Shown here: positions 1 through 5,704 of the stretch, piece after piece
Position numbering within the stretch: the first letter of the stretch is position 1
Layout of the letters: each line of letters begins with the position of its first letter
From: Verrucomicrobiota bacterium
Lineage (GTDB): Bacteria > Verrucomicrobiota > Verrucomicrobiia > Chthoniobacterales > UBA10450
Length of the DNA stretch: 8,880 nt
NCBI GenBank assembly: GCA_003218815.1
Contig: QHON01000010.1
Location: 1-8,880, forward strand
Direction: 5' to 3'
Notes under the pieces: model-generated
The model's database searches: none
What the model was told of the DNA's origin: nothing
What the model saw: only the letters and a program-made list of their open reading frames with translations
Program-made: the position numbers and the translations under genes

Positions 1-145
1 TAATGTATTCAGGCGTGTCGAAATCGGGCTCGCCTGCACCGAAGCCACAAACATCGATGCCCTCGGCCTTCATTGCTTTGGCCTTGCTATCGATTGATAG
101 GGTGAGCGAAGGGCTGAGTTGAGCGGCGCGTGCGGAAATTTCCAT
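1..145 (-). CDS. Pyridoxal-phosphate aminotransferase, aspartate aminotransferase type (5' end only)
   Basis: Only the first 48 codons are inside the window; the rest lies beyond the left edge. Translation from the ATG at 145-143 starts MEISARAAQLSPSLTLSID and goes on to a GAGEPDFDTPEYI motif. The opening 'SxRaaxlxPSxTLxidxKAkxMkaeG' followed by 'GxGEPDFDTP' is the N-terminal signature of fold-type I PLP enzymes of the aspartate/aromatic aminotransferase family (AspC/AspB group). These transfer the amino group of aspartate or related amino acids to 2-oxoglutarate in the cytoplasm. The PLP-binding lysine is not in the window, so substrate specificity cannot be judged. There is no clear Shine-Dalgarno sequence, but no other in-frame start lies nearby. 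The gene follows the NDK-like gene on the same strand after 44 bases, so the two may share a transcript. Confidence 0.85.
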   Translation of the reverse strand, partial: MEISARAAQLSPSLTLSIDSKAKAMKAEGIDVCGFGAGEPDFDTPEYI

Positions 146-189
146 GACAGTAGGACCAGGTATGACGTTGTTCAAAATGGGAGCGCAAA

Positions 190-1266
190 CTATCGGCGAC
201 GGTAGAAGTTTTCAATCAGAGGTTTGAAATTATTCTCGCCGATTCGAATGATCCCCATTTCGCGTTTCGCGTTGTCGGCAGAATCGGAAGCGTGCGCAGC
301 ATTAATCATAATGGTCTGACCAAACTCTTTCCGGATCGAGCCGGGGGGCGCCTTGGCTGGATCGGTTGGGCCAAGCACGTCGCGAATTTTATGCACGGCA
401 TCCACGCCCTGATAAACGATGGCAATGGATTTTTCCGTCCCGGGCGTATTGCGGTCCTCCGGTGGACATTCGCTCGGTCTCCTTCCCGCCATGAATTCCA
501 CAATGCCTTCCCAATTATCCCGGCCGCTTGCTGGACCCAGTTTTTGCTCAAGAACCGGCAACACCGGTCCGTAGAACTCCTCCGCTTGCGCGACGGTCAT
601 CCGATGAACTTTGAAACCGATGATCAAGAGGCCAGAGCGAGAAAAGACCTCAATGACGCCGCCGGGCCGTAAATTTGGAAATTTGAAGTTGTCCGGCTTA
701 ATCAGCACGAGCGTCTTCTCGACCTCTGCTTCGCCCGGGAAATTGATGACATGGTCCAGGATTCCGCCGTCACGATCAGAAAAATCGGCCCACAGCTTTA
801 AATCGTGTTCAACTGTTTTTGGATCGAAAGCCGTCAGAACGGCCGGCTCGAAGTAGATTACTTTTCCCGAGTCGTCCGTGATGTAGTCGCCAAATGTGTC
901 GCGAATTGTCTCACCGCTGGTGCGCTCATGCACAATGTGACCGACCGTGCGATGAATCTTTTCCACGGCATCGGCACCGCGAAAAACCAGTAGCAATACA
1001 CGGGGCCGCTGGCCATTGATTTTCCCGGCGAAATTTTTCAGCACATAATCGCGAATCAATTCTTGCGTCGCGCGATGTTGGGCATCGGTTTCCGTCACGA
1101 TTGTCTCGACGTAGCGCTTTGCCAATTCCGCGCTTGGCGCAAACATGCGTCCACCAACCAGATCGAGCCCCGTGCGCGATATTAACCGTCCAACGATCCC
1201 ACCGGTGCGCGATTTGCGCATCGAATAAGGAGTGACAATAGCGTAGGAAAGTTCTTCAGGCTGCAT
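190..1266 (-). CDS. Tandem nucleoside diphosphate kinase-like protein
   Basis: The 358-residue product has two NDK-like halves; a normal NDK is about 140-150 residues. NDK moves the gamma-phosphate of ATP to NDPs through a phosphohistidine. The C-terminal half (about 184-358) is canonical: TLVLIKPDNF at 185-194 carries the active-site lysine, PGSIRKEFG lies at 308-316, and the NxxHxSDS active-site motif (NAAHASDS, catalytic His at 325) is intact. The N-terminal half (about 5-165) keeps the fold pattern (YAIVTPYSM near the start, VFRGADAVEKI at 94-104, GETIRDTFGDY at 118-128). Where the histidine motif should be it has an unrelated insert (about 129-160), so this half is probably not catalytic. 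The ATG start at 1266 is the first of the frame and opens directly into the first beta strand. Fusion and loss of the first histidine suggest a regulatory or structural N-terminal half. NDK membership of the C-terminal half is solid; activity is inferred. Confidence 0.85.
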   Translation of the reverse strand: MQPEELSYAIVTPYSMRKSRTGGIVGRLISRTGLDLVGGRMFAPSAELAKRYVETIVTETDAQHRATQELIRDYVLKNFAGKINGQRPRVLLLVFRGADAVEKIHRTVGHIVHERTSGETIRDTFGDYITDDSGKVIYFEPAVLTAFDPKTVEHDLKLWADFSDRDGGILDHVINFPGEAEVEKTLVLIKPDNFKFPNLRPGGVIEVFSRSGLLIIGFKVHRMTVAQAEEFYGPVLPVLEQKLGPASGRDNWEGIVEFMAGRRPSECPPEDRNTPGTEKSIAIVYQGVDAVHKIRDVLGPTDPAKAPPGSIRKEFGQTIMINAAHASDSADNAKREMGIIRIGENNFKPLIENFYRRR

Positions 1267-1382
1267 AATTGCTCGAGCGGCTTATGATTAAACCGCGTTT
1301 TATGCAGAGAAACCGAAGCCGCCAAAGGCTGGGGGAACGTAGCTATCGGCTATCCGTCGCGTCAAATTCTTTTGGAGGGACG

Positions 1383-1416
1383 GCGTCCAATGTCGCCCTA
1401 CTTTTTCAATGGACGC
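1383..1416 (-). terminator. Candidate stem-loop at the 3' end of the DUF1326 gene
   Basis: Ten-base arms at 1383-1392 and 1407-1416 (GCGTCCAATG and CAATGGACGC) pair with a single A-A mismatch around a 14-base loop. On the minus strand the hairpin begins 9 bases after the DUF1326 stop codon, where a transcript 3' end would be expected. There is no T-tract after it, so it is not a classical intrinsic terminator. It may instead stabilise the 3' end or act in a factor-dependent manner. Confidence 0.3.
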
Positions 1417-1425
1417 GACTGAGCG

Positions 1426-2196
1426 CTATTTTTTCTCGGGGCCTTTTTCGTCCTTCATTTGCGCCATCTTTTGGGCAAGACCGGCGGCGTATTTTTCGTA
1501 TTGGACATTATCGACCGTGAAGGTCCCGAACATATAGTTCGAGTTGTCCCAGGACCACTTTTGGTCTGCGTCGTTGTAGGTCATCTTTGAAGTGCGCCCC
1601 TGCGCATATTCGTGATGAAGCGGATCGGCCCCAGGCGGATTCGCAATTTTCGGAGCGCCACCCAGGCCGCCTTCGACCAGGTGACCGCGAAACGTACCAT
1701 ACTGCCCAAGGGTGATCTCATGATTTTTGCCCTCGATTTTTCGGGTAATCGGCACATAACGTGTTTCGGTCTTCTTCGATGCGCCCGGTGTTAACACCTT
1801 CGCAGCGACCGCTTCCAACCCTTTTCGCTGTTCAGGAGTGGCCTTTTCGTCGATGTAATTGTAGGCGAAGTTCCAGTTCCCGAACGCCTCCATCATCGTC
1901 TGGCCTTCGGGGCTTTGGCCGATGCTGGCGATGGCAAGTCCGTCGAGTTTCACTTTTCCGTAATTGCCTTTTTCAATGAAGAGTACCTGGCCGCCACCAC
2001 AGGTCATCTTGGTCGGTTTGGAACCGAACCAACAGGGGCACGCTGCGTCACACGAACAGGCTTCTTCGAGTTGGCCCGTAATTTTCCACGGGGTTTTATC
2101 TTTTGGTTCATCGACCGCACTCGCAGTCGAAGCGAAACAGAAAAACGTGACGGCGAGCACGCCGAATGACGAGGGGAAGAGCGACGTGATTTTCAT
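1426..2196 (-). CDS. Secreted DUF1326-family protein with Cys-rich motif
   Basis: The 256-residue product starts with a signal peptide: MK, a hydrophobic stretch to about residue 22, then a likely cut after ASTASA at residue 27. The mature protein opens with WKITGQLEEACSCDAACPCWFG. The Trp, then CxCxxxCPC (Cys 47, 49, 53, 55) plus Cys66 in MTCGGG, is the hallmark of DUF1326 (PF07040), a family of unknown function. The remainder has no membrane segment and ends in a charged Lys/Glu tail. The cysteine cluster suggests metal or thiol chemistry outside the cytoplasm, but this is inference. The usual family partner that I recall, a DUF2182 membrane protein, is not adjacent here. The gene lies downstream of tRNA-Gly on the same strand, separated by a palindromic element; no clear ribosome-binding site is visible. 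The ATG at 2196 is supported by the complete signal peptide it produces. Confidence 0.8.
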   Translation of the reverse strand: MKITSLFPSSFGVLAVTFFCFASTASAVDEPKDKTPWKITGQLEEACSCDAACPCWFGSKPTKMTCGGGQVLFIEKGNYGKVKLDGLAIASIGQSPEGQTMMEAFGNWNFAYNYIDEKATPEQRKGLEAVAAKVLTPGASKKTETRYVPITRKIEGKNHEITLGQYGTFRGHLVEGGLGGAPKIANPPGADPLHHEYAQGRTSKMTYNDADQKWSWDNSNYMFGTFTVDNVQYEKYAAGLAQKMAQMKDEKGPEKK

Positions 2197-2248
2197 GGCG
2201 CCAGTCTACAGGCACGCGTGCATTCGGGGCAATCCGATTTTGTGATGC

Positions 2249-2328
2249 TGTAGCCGTCGCCCTGCGGGCGACGCGATGCGCCGCTGTTTACAAATCAGCG
2301 CAGCGCTTCGCACAGCGCAGCGGCTACA
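2249..2328. repeat. REP-like palindromic element with nested hairpins
   Basis: The element is bounded by perfect 8-base inverted ends, TGTAGCCG (2249-2256) and CGGCTACA (2321-2328). Inside it are a hairpin with 8-bp stem CGTCGCCC/GGGCGACG (2255-2262 with 2266-2273, 3-base loop), a hairpin CGCTG/CAGCG (2282-2286 with 2296-2300) around TTTACAAAT, and a direct repeat CAGCGCAGCG (2296-2305 and 2313-2322). The gene-free setting and nested palindromes fit a dispersed extragenic palindromic repeat. It starts 10 bases past the 3' end of tRNA-Gly. Copy number elsewhere in the genome cannot be seen. Confidence 0.6.
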
Positions 2329-2338
2329 AGAAAAATCA

Positions 2339-2409
<71 letters not shown>

Positions 2410-2426
2410 GTTTTGAGAGGGAAGAA

Positions 2427-2454
2427 ATAATGTCCAGCGGTCGTCGCGACGCAA
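2427..2454 (-). promoter_or_regulatory. Possible sigma70-type promoter of tRNA-Gly
   Basis: On the minus strand a -35-like TTGCGT (2454-2449) is followed after 16 bases by a -10-like CATTAT (2432-2427). The tRNA 5' end lies 17 bases after the -10 box, the right distance for a short 5' leader. Both boxes are imperfect matches (3/6 and 4/6), so support comes mainly from position. Confidence 0.3.
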
Positions 2455-2540
2455 CCTTTTTAATTGCTCCGCAAAGTGGAATATTCGAATAATTGAATCC
2501 AAACAGGACGTTAAGCGCATCCCATGTTCAGAGAACCGTT

Positions 2541-2774
2541 ATGAAAAGCTTAATGATTGTCGGTATTTGCTCGATTGCGCTAGCCATGGGCTTGTCCGCG
2601 CAGACCCCGTCGCCGTCGCCGACGCCTTCAGCGCCAGCAACAGCTTCAGTTACCGCCAGCATCTCCCCATCGGATCTCGCCGACAGGATCCACGAGAAGC
2701 TGGAGAAAAAGTTTCGCGGCCAACACGGCATCATGATTGAAGGCGCTGTCCAATCGTGGCAATCGTGTTTCTGA
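2541..2774 (+). pseudogene. N-terminal part of a frameshifted exported/membrane protein (DUF6249-like)
   Basis: From ATG 2541 the product begins MKSLMIVGICSIALAMGLSA, a good signal peptide likely cut before QTPSPSP. A Pro/Ser/Thr/Ala-rich linker and a charged helix (LADRIHEKLEKKF) follow. The frame then drifts into a short nonsense tail, QSWQSCF, and stops at 2774. The next frame picks up at once with PIVAIVFLTVFGAPVLIV, which is the expected continuation for this kind of membrane protein. One extra base near 2741-2755 (for example GTCC to GTCCC around 2748-2751) would read EGAVPIVAIVF and give one protein of 192 residues from 2541 to 3118. Either the gene is genuinely broken or the sequence has a one-base deletion. 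An earlier ATG at 2493 exists but would put an extra tail before the signal peptide, so 2541 is preferred. Confidence 0.6.
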
Positions 2775-3118
2775 CGGTATTCGGCGCACCGGTGCTGATC
2801 GTGATCACGATAGGGATATTCGCTCTTGTAGTAAGCCGTATGCGGCAGCGCACCATCCGAATGATGGTGGAGAAAGGTCAGCCGGTTCCCGCAGAACTGC
2901 TTGCACCGGCCACGCGAGCCGTGCGCCGGCGGTCGGATGTGCGGCGTGGAGTTATTTGGGCCATGATTGGTCTCGGTGCGATGATCTTCTTTGGTGCCGT
3001 GAACGATTGGGAAGGCGGCATATGGTCATTAGGGCTGATTCCCTTTCTGATCGGGCTTGGTTATCTGATTATATGGAAGCTCGAGACAAAGAAAGACAAT
3101 CCGCCGTCAGCATCATAA
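2756..3118 (+). CDS. Small two-to-three-helix membrane protein, C-terminal part of the frameshifted gene (DUF6249-like)
   Basis: As read here, the frame could start at GTG 2756 and give 120 residues, but it is most likely the second part of the gene that starts at 2541. A first membrane helix covers about residues 2-25 (VFLTVFGAPVLIVITIGIFALVV). A basic stretch RMRQRTIRMMVEKGQPVPAELLAP follows, then two hydrophobic segments (about 65-80 and 89-106) and a charged tail. The helix-basic-'MVEKGQPVPAELL' arrangement resembles DUF6249 membrane proteins, which I recall as often lying beside ECF sigma genes; the function is unknown. The gene ends 9 bases before the sigma factor start, so translation of the two is likely coupled. 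It may act as the membrane sensor or target of that sigma factor, which is inference from position only. Confidence 0.6.
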   Translation: MAIVFLTVFGAPVLIVITIGIFALVVSRMRQRTIRMMVEKGQPVPAELLAPATRAVRRRSDVRRGVIWAMIGLGAMIFFGAVNDWEGGIWSLGLIPFLIGLGYLIIWKLETKKDNPPSAS

Positions 3119-3127
3119 TCTGCGGCC

Positions 3128-3664
3128 GTGGAGCTCACAGATGCGGGCCTCATCGCGCGAGTTCTTGCCGACGACGATCAGCACGCGTTCGGCGAACTGG
3201 TGCGGCGGCACCAATCGAGCGTGCGCGGTCTGCTTCGGCAACTCACACGCACCGATATCGCCCTCGCCGACGATCTGGCGCAGGAAACTTTTCTCCGCGC
3301 TTACAAGAACATCCGGAGCTTTCGTGGCGACGCGCGCTTTTCCACATGGCTTTACCGAATCGCTTACAACTGTTTTCGCGAGGATGCGCGCCGCCGCAAA
3401 GAGCTTGTCGGCGTGGATGAGGAGCGGTTGCAAGCCGAGCACGATCCGCGGACCGTCGATCCCGGTTTGATACACGATCTTATGCATGCGCTGAGTTTAC
3501 TTCCATTGCACGAGCGCACCGCCGTGGTGCTTTGCTGCCAAAACGGATTGTCCCATGATGAAGCCGCGCGCGTCCTCGATATTCCGCTTGGCACCGTGAA
3601 GACCAACGTTTTGCGCGGCCGCGAGAAACTGAAGCGCACACTGGCCGCGTGGGGACCAAATTGA
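3128..3664 (+). CDS. ECF (sigma70 family) RNA polymerase sigma factor
   Basis: The 178-residue product has the two-domain layout of extracytoplasmic-function sigma factors and no others. Region 2 lies at about 20-90, with DDLAQETFLRAYKNI at 48-62 (region 2.2, core binding) and FSTWLYRIAYN at 71-81 (region 2.3/2.4, -10 recognition). Region 4 lies at about 120-172, with LPLHERTAVVLC and the helix-turn-helix LSHDEAARVLDIPLGTVKTNVLRGREKL (-35 recognition). It directs RNA polymerase to a small regulon in response to an envelope or other signal. The start is a GTG, the only usable start after the preceding stop codon at 3116-3118. No Shine-Dalgarno is visible, which suggests coupling to the upstream gene. 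The likely anti-sigma gene begins 13 bases after its stop. The family is certain; the signal and regulon are not visible. Confidence 0.93.
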   Translation: MELTDAGLIARVLADDDQHAFGELVRRHQSSVRGLLRQLTRTDIALADDLAQETFLRAYKNIRSFRGDARFSTWLYRIAYNCFREDARRRKELVGVDEERLQAEHDPRTVDPGLIHDLMHALSLLPLHERTAVVLCCQNGLSHDEAARVLDIPLGTVKTNVLRGREKLKRTLAAWGPN

Positions 3665-3677
3665 TATAATAAACACA

Positions 3678-4028
3678 ATGATCGACGACGACACGCTAGA
3701 TCGACAATTACGCGAAGCGGCGCCGTATATCGACGACGAGGGATTTACCGCCCGCGTTATGGCCAAGTTGCCCGTAGCGCGGCGCGAACCGCGATGGCTG
3801 CGTGCAATGGTTCTGCTCGGCGTGACAGTACTCGGAAGCGGAGTTGCCTACCTGCTTTCCGGCGGCGGCCGCTTTGTCCGCGAAGGCATGGTCCAGTTGT
3901 CGAACTTCCCGATTTGGCTGTTGCTCGTGTTCGCGTTCGGTTGCGGCCTGGTGATTGGCGCCTTCGCTGTCATCTTTGCTATCCGCAAGACGCCAGAGGT
4001 GCGAGATCTTGTCGGATTGCGGTTTTGA
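3678..4028 (+). CDS. Small membrane protein, probable anti-sigma factor
   Basis: The 116-residue product has a cytosolic acidic/amphipathic N-terminus (about 1-40, including LREAAPYIDDEGFTARVMAKLP). Two membrane helices follow (about 41-60, AMVLLGVTVLGSGVAYLL, and about 79-102, IWLLLVFAFGCGLVIGAFAV), then a short basic tail. The 'Lxx(L/A)REAapYIdDxGFTxrVMxxLP' opening is common in small proteins encoded right after ECF sigma genes (similar to DUF5056-type proteins, from memory). There is no HxxxCxxC zinc motif of the ZAS class. Position, topology and the N-terminal helix suggest that it binds the sigma factor at the membrane. Start ATG 3678 lacks a Shine-Dalgarno sequence. Its stop lies 13 bases from the stop of the convergent ribF. 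The role is inferred from context rather than from a catalytic or binding motif. Confidence 0.65.
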   Translation: MIDDDTLDRQLREAAPYIDDEGFTARVMAKLPVARREPRWLRAMVLLGVTVLGSGVAYLLSGGGRFVREGMVQLSNFPIWLLLVFAFGCGLVIGAFAVIFAIRKTPEVRDLVGLRF

Positions 4029-4041
4029 ACCGGAGTCTCAG

Positions 4042-4971
4042 TTATGCCCCGCACAACTCGCGGGCCTGTTGGACGTCAAGTGCGATCTGACGGGCGAGCG
4101 CATCGACATTGTCGAATTTCTTTTCCGGCCTCAGGTAGCTCACGAATTGCACCTCGACATCTTCGCCATAAATGTCGCGATTAAAGTCGAGTAGATGAAT
4201 TTCAAGCACGCGTTCGGATTTGCCGCTGCTAACTGTCGGGCGATAACCAAGATTGATGACACCGTGATATGAAACGCCGCGGATCCATGCTTTGGCGAGA
4301 TAAACGCCGTTTGGTGGAAACTGCTCGCTGTGCGCGCTCAGGTTCGCAGTTGGAAATCCGATTTTTTTTCCAAGATTGTCGCCGCGCGTAACCATGCCGA
4401 GAATGGTGTACTCACGACCGAGCATTTCCGCTGCTTTCGGGAAGTCGCCTTTTTCCACCGCCTGCCGGATGGCGGTGCTGCTAACCACTTCGCCACTTAC
4501 GAGCACGGGCGGAATTCCGACCACATTGAAATCAAATTGTGCGCCAAGTCTTTTGAGAAGATCGAGATTCCCGCGTCGATCTTTCCCAAATGACCATTCG
4601 TGGCCGACGCAGACTTCGCGCAGCGGTCTTGAATGTGCGAGGAGTTCTTCGACAAACTTTTCTGGCGAAGTGGCGGCGAATTTTTTGTCGAAGTTGATTA
4701 CGAGGAGATGTTCCACTCCCAAGTCACGAATTAAAGCAATTTTGTGTTGCGTGGCAGTGAGCAGATGAGGCGCATTGTGCGGACGCAGCACTTTGACCGG
4801 GTGCGGATCAAACGTCACAACGAGCGGGGCTCCATCCGCCGAACCGGCGTGACGCGTAGCGGTGGAAATCACAGCTTGATGTCCAAGATGCACGCCGTCG
4901 AAAACTCCAATCGCCAGGAAAAGTGGCCCGCGCAGACTCTCCAGATCCACGATTGAACGAAGGACTTCCAT
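4042..4971 (-). CDS. ribF: Bifunctional riboflavin kinase / FAD synthetase
   Basis: RibF turns riboflavin into FMN (C-terminal kinase) and FMN into FAD (N-terminal adenylyltransferase) in the cytoplasm. The FAD synthetase half shows GVFDGVHLGHQAVI (HxGH nucleotide-binding motif), TFDPHPVKVL, VGHEWSFGKDRRGN and VSSTAIRQAVEKGD (the SSTxIR motif). The riboflavin kinase half shows GMVTRGDNLGKKIGFPTANL with the PTAN motif, PPNGVYLAKAW, GVINLGYRPTV and the closing EVQFVSYLRPEKKFDNVDALARQI. At 309 residues it has normal family length. I chose the ATG at 4971, 7 bases after the truB stop. A GTG at 4986 overlapping the truB stop would add only five residues. It is the last gene of the infB operon and converges on the sigma/anti-sigma cassette with a 13-base gap. 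Confidence 0.96.
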   Translation of the reverse strand: MEVLRSIVDLESLRGPLFLAIGVFDGVHLGHQAVISTATRHAGSADGAPLVVTFDPHPVKVLRPHNAPHLLTATQHKIALIRDLGVEHLLVINFDKKFAATSPEKFVEELLAHSRPLREVCVGHEWSFGKDRRGNLDLLKRLGAQFDFNVVGIPPVLVSGEVVSSTAIRQAVEKGDFPKAAEMLGREYTILGMVTRGDNLGKKIGFPTANLSAHSEQFPPNGVYLAKAWIRGVSYHGVINLGYRPTVSSGKSERVLEIHLLDFNRDIYGEDVEVQFVSYLRPEKKFDNVDALARQIALDVQQARELCGA

Positions 4972-4978
4972 TCTCAAT

Positions 4979-5704
4979 CTACGCACCGCGCATGCGCGAA
5001 ACTTCCGGAAGGCTAAGGATTCGGCTCAGAATCTCCTCACGCGAAGCATCTTTAATTTGCAAAACGCCGATTGCTTGATCGATATCGAAGCGTCCGGACT
5101 TTAGGCGCCGAAGCGATTTTAGATGCGCGCCACAACCGAGCTCCTCACCGATGTCGTGAACGTACGTGCGGACATAAAAGCCTTTGCTGCAAACGACGTT
5201 GAAGTCGATTTCTGGAAGCGCGATGCAATTAATGCCGTAGCGGTAGACATGGACGAGTCGTGGCTCGCGCTCGACGACTCGTCCTTGCCGCGCCAGTTTA
5301 TAAAGGGGAACGCCAGCGTGCTTTTTCGCCGACACCATCGGGGGCATTTGATAGAAATCGCCTCGGAATTTTTCGAACGCTCCACGAATCGCGGGTTCAT
5401 CGAGCGGCGGCACCTCGCGCTGGTTCACGATTTTGCCTTGTCGATCTTGCGTGCTGGTCGTGATGCCGAGTGTAAGGGTGCCAGCATATTCCTTATCTTC
5501 GCTCATGAGCAAATCCTGGACCTTTGTTCCGCGTCCAATCGTCAAGAGAAGCAAACCGGTTGCAATCGGGTCGAGGGTTCCGCAATGGCCCACTTTTTTT
5601 ATCTCGAGCTTCCGGCGGACTAGCGCGACGACGTCATGCGAAGTCATCCCTTCGGCCTTGTCCACGAGCAGGACGCCATCAAGAGTGGGACTTAACGACG
5701 TCAC
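4979..5704 (-). CDS. truB: tRNA pseudouridine(55) synthase TruB
   Basis: TruB makes the pseudouridine of the tRNA T-loop (position 55). The GTG at 5704 is a sure start: it lies 6 bases after a strong GGAGG Shine-Dalgarno site inside the end of nrnA, and the product then begins VTSLSPTLDGVLLVDKAEGM. The longer open frame upstream of it is only nrnA read out of frame. Catalytic Asp is residue 45 in GHCGTLDPIATG. Further family motifs are KEYAGTLTLGITTSTQDRQG, KKHAGVPLYKLARQG and CSKGFYVRTYVHDIG followed by GCGAHLKSLRRLKSG. At 241 residues it is shorter than the E. coli enzyme (314) and lacks most of the C-terminal extension, as do several other bacterial TruBs. It overlaps nrnA by 26 bases, which implies coupled translation. 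Confidence 0.96.
   Translation of the reverse strand: MTSLSPTLDGVLLVDKAEGMTSHDVVALVRRKLEIKKVGHCGTLDPIATGLLLLTIGRGTKVQDLLMSEDKEYAGTLTLGITTSTQDRQGKIVNQREVPPLDEPAIRGAFEKFRGDFYQMPPMVSAKKHAGVPLYKLARQGRVVEREPRLVHVYRYGINCIALPEIDFNVVCSKGFYVRTYVHDIGEELGCGAHLKSLRRLKSGRFDIDQAIGVLQIKDASREEILSRILSLPEVSRMRGA

Noticed and set aside
2479..2490. Overlapping palindromes GAATATTC and ATTCGAAT upstream of the sigma cassette as an operator
   Set aside because: Short AT-rich palindromes are expected by chance and no second copy or known motif supports them. A loose -10-like AATAAT at 2488-2493 is likewise too weak to call.
2705..2711. G AAA AAG run as a programmed -1 frameshift site for the split membrane protein
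   Set aside because: A -1 slip here enters a frame that stops at TGA 2738-2740, before the downstream part begins, so it cannot join the two parts.
2737..3420. Plus-strand open frame spanning the membrane protein and the sigma factor
   Set aside because: It is very Arg/Ser/Cys-rich, runs out of frame through two better supported genes, and has no domain signature.
3665..3670. Perfect TATAAT between the sigma and anti-sigma genes as an internal promoter
   Set aside because: No -35-like box lies at a suitable distance upstream and the gap is only 13 bases; AT-rich chance match is more likely.
4020..4032. Hairpin CGGTT-TTG-AACCG between the convergent anti-sigma gene and ribF as a terminator
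   Set aside because: The stem has only 5 bp, overlaps the stop codon and has no T-tract on either strand.
5123..5623. Plus-strand open frame opposite truB (166 codons)
   Set aside because: It lies antisense to conserved TruB motifs and shows no recognisable domain; shadow frame.
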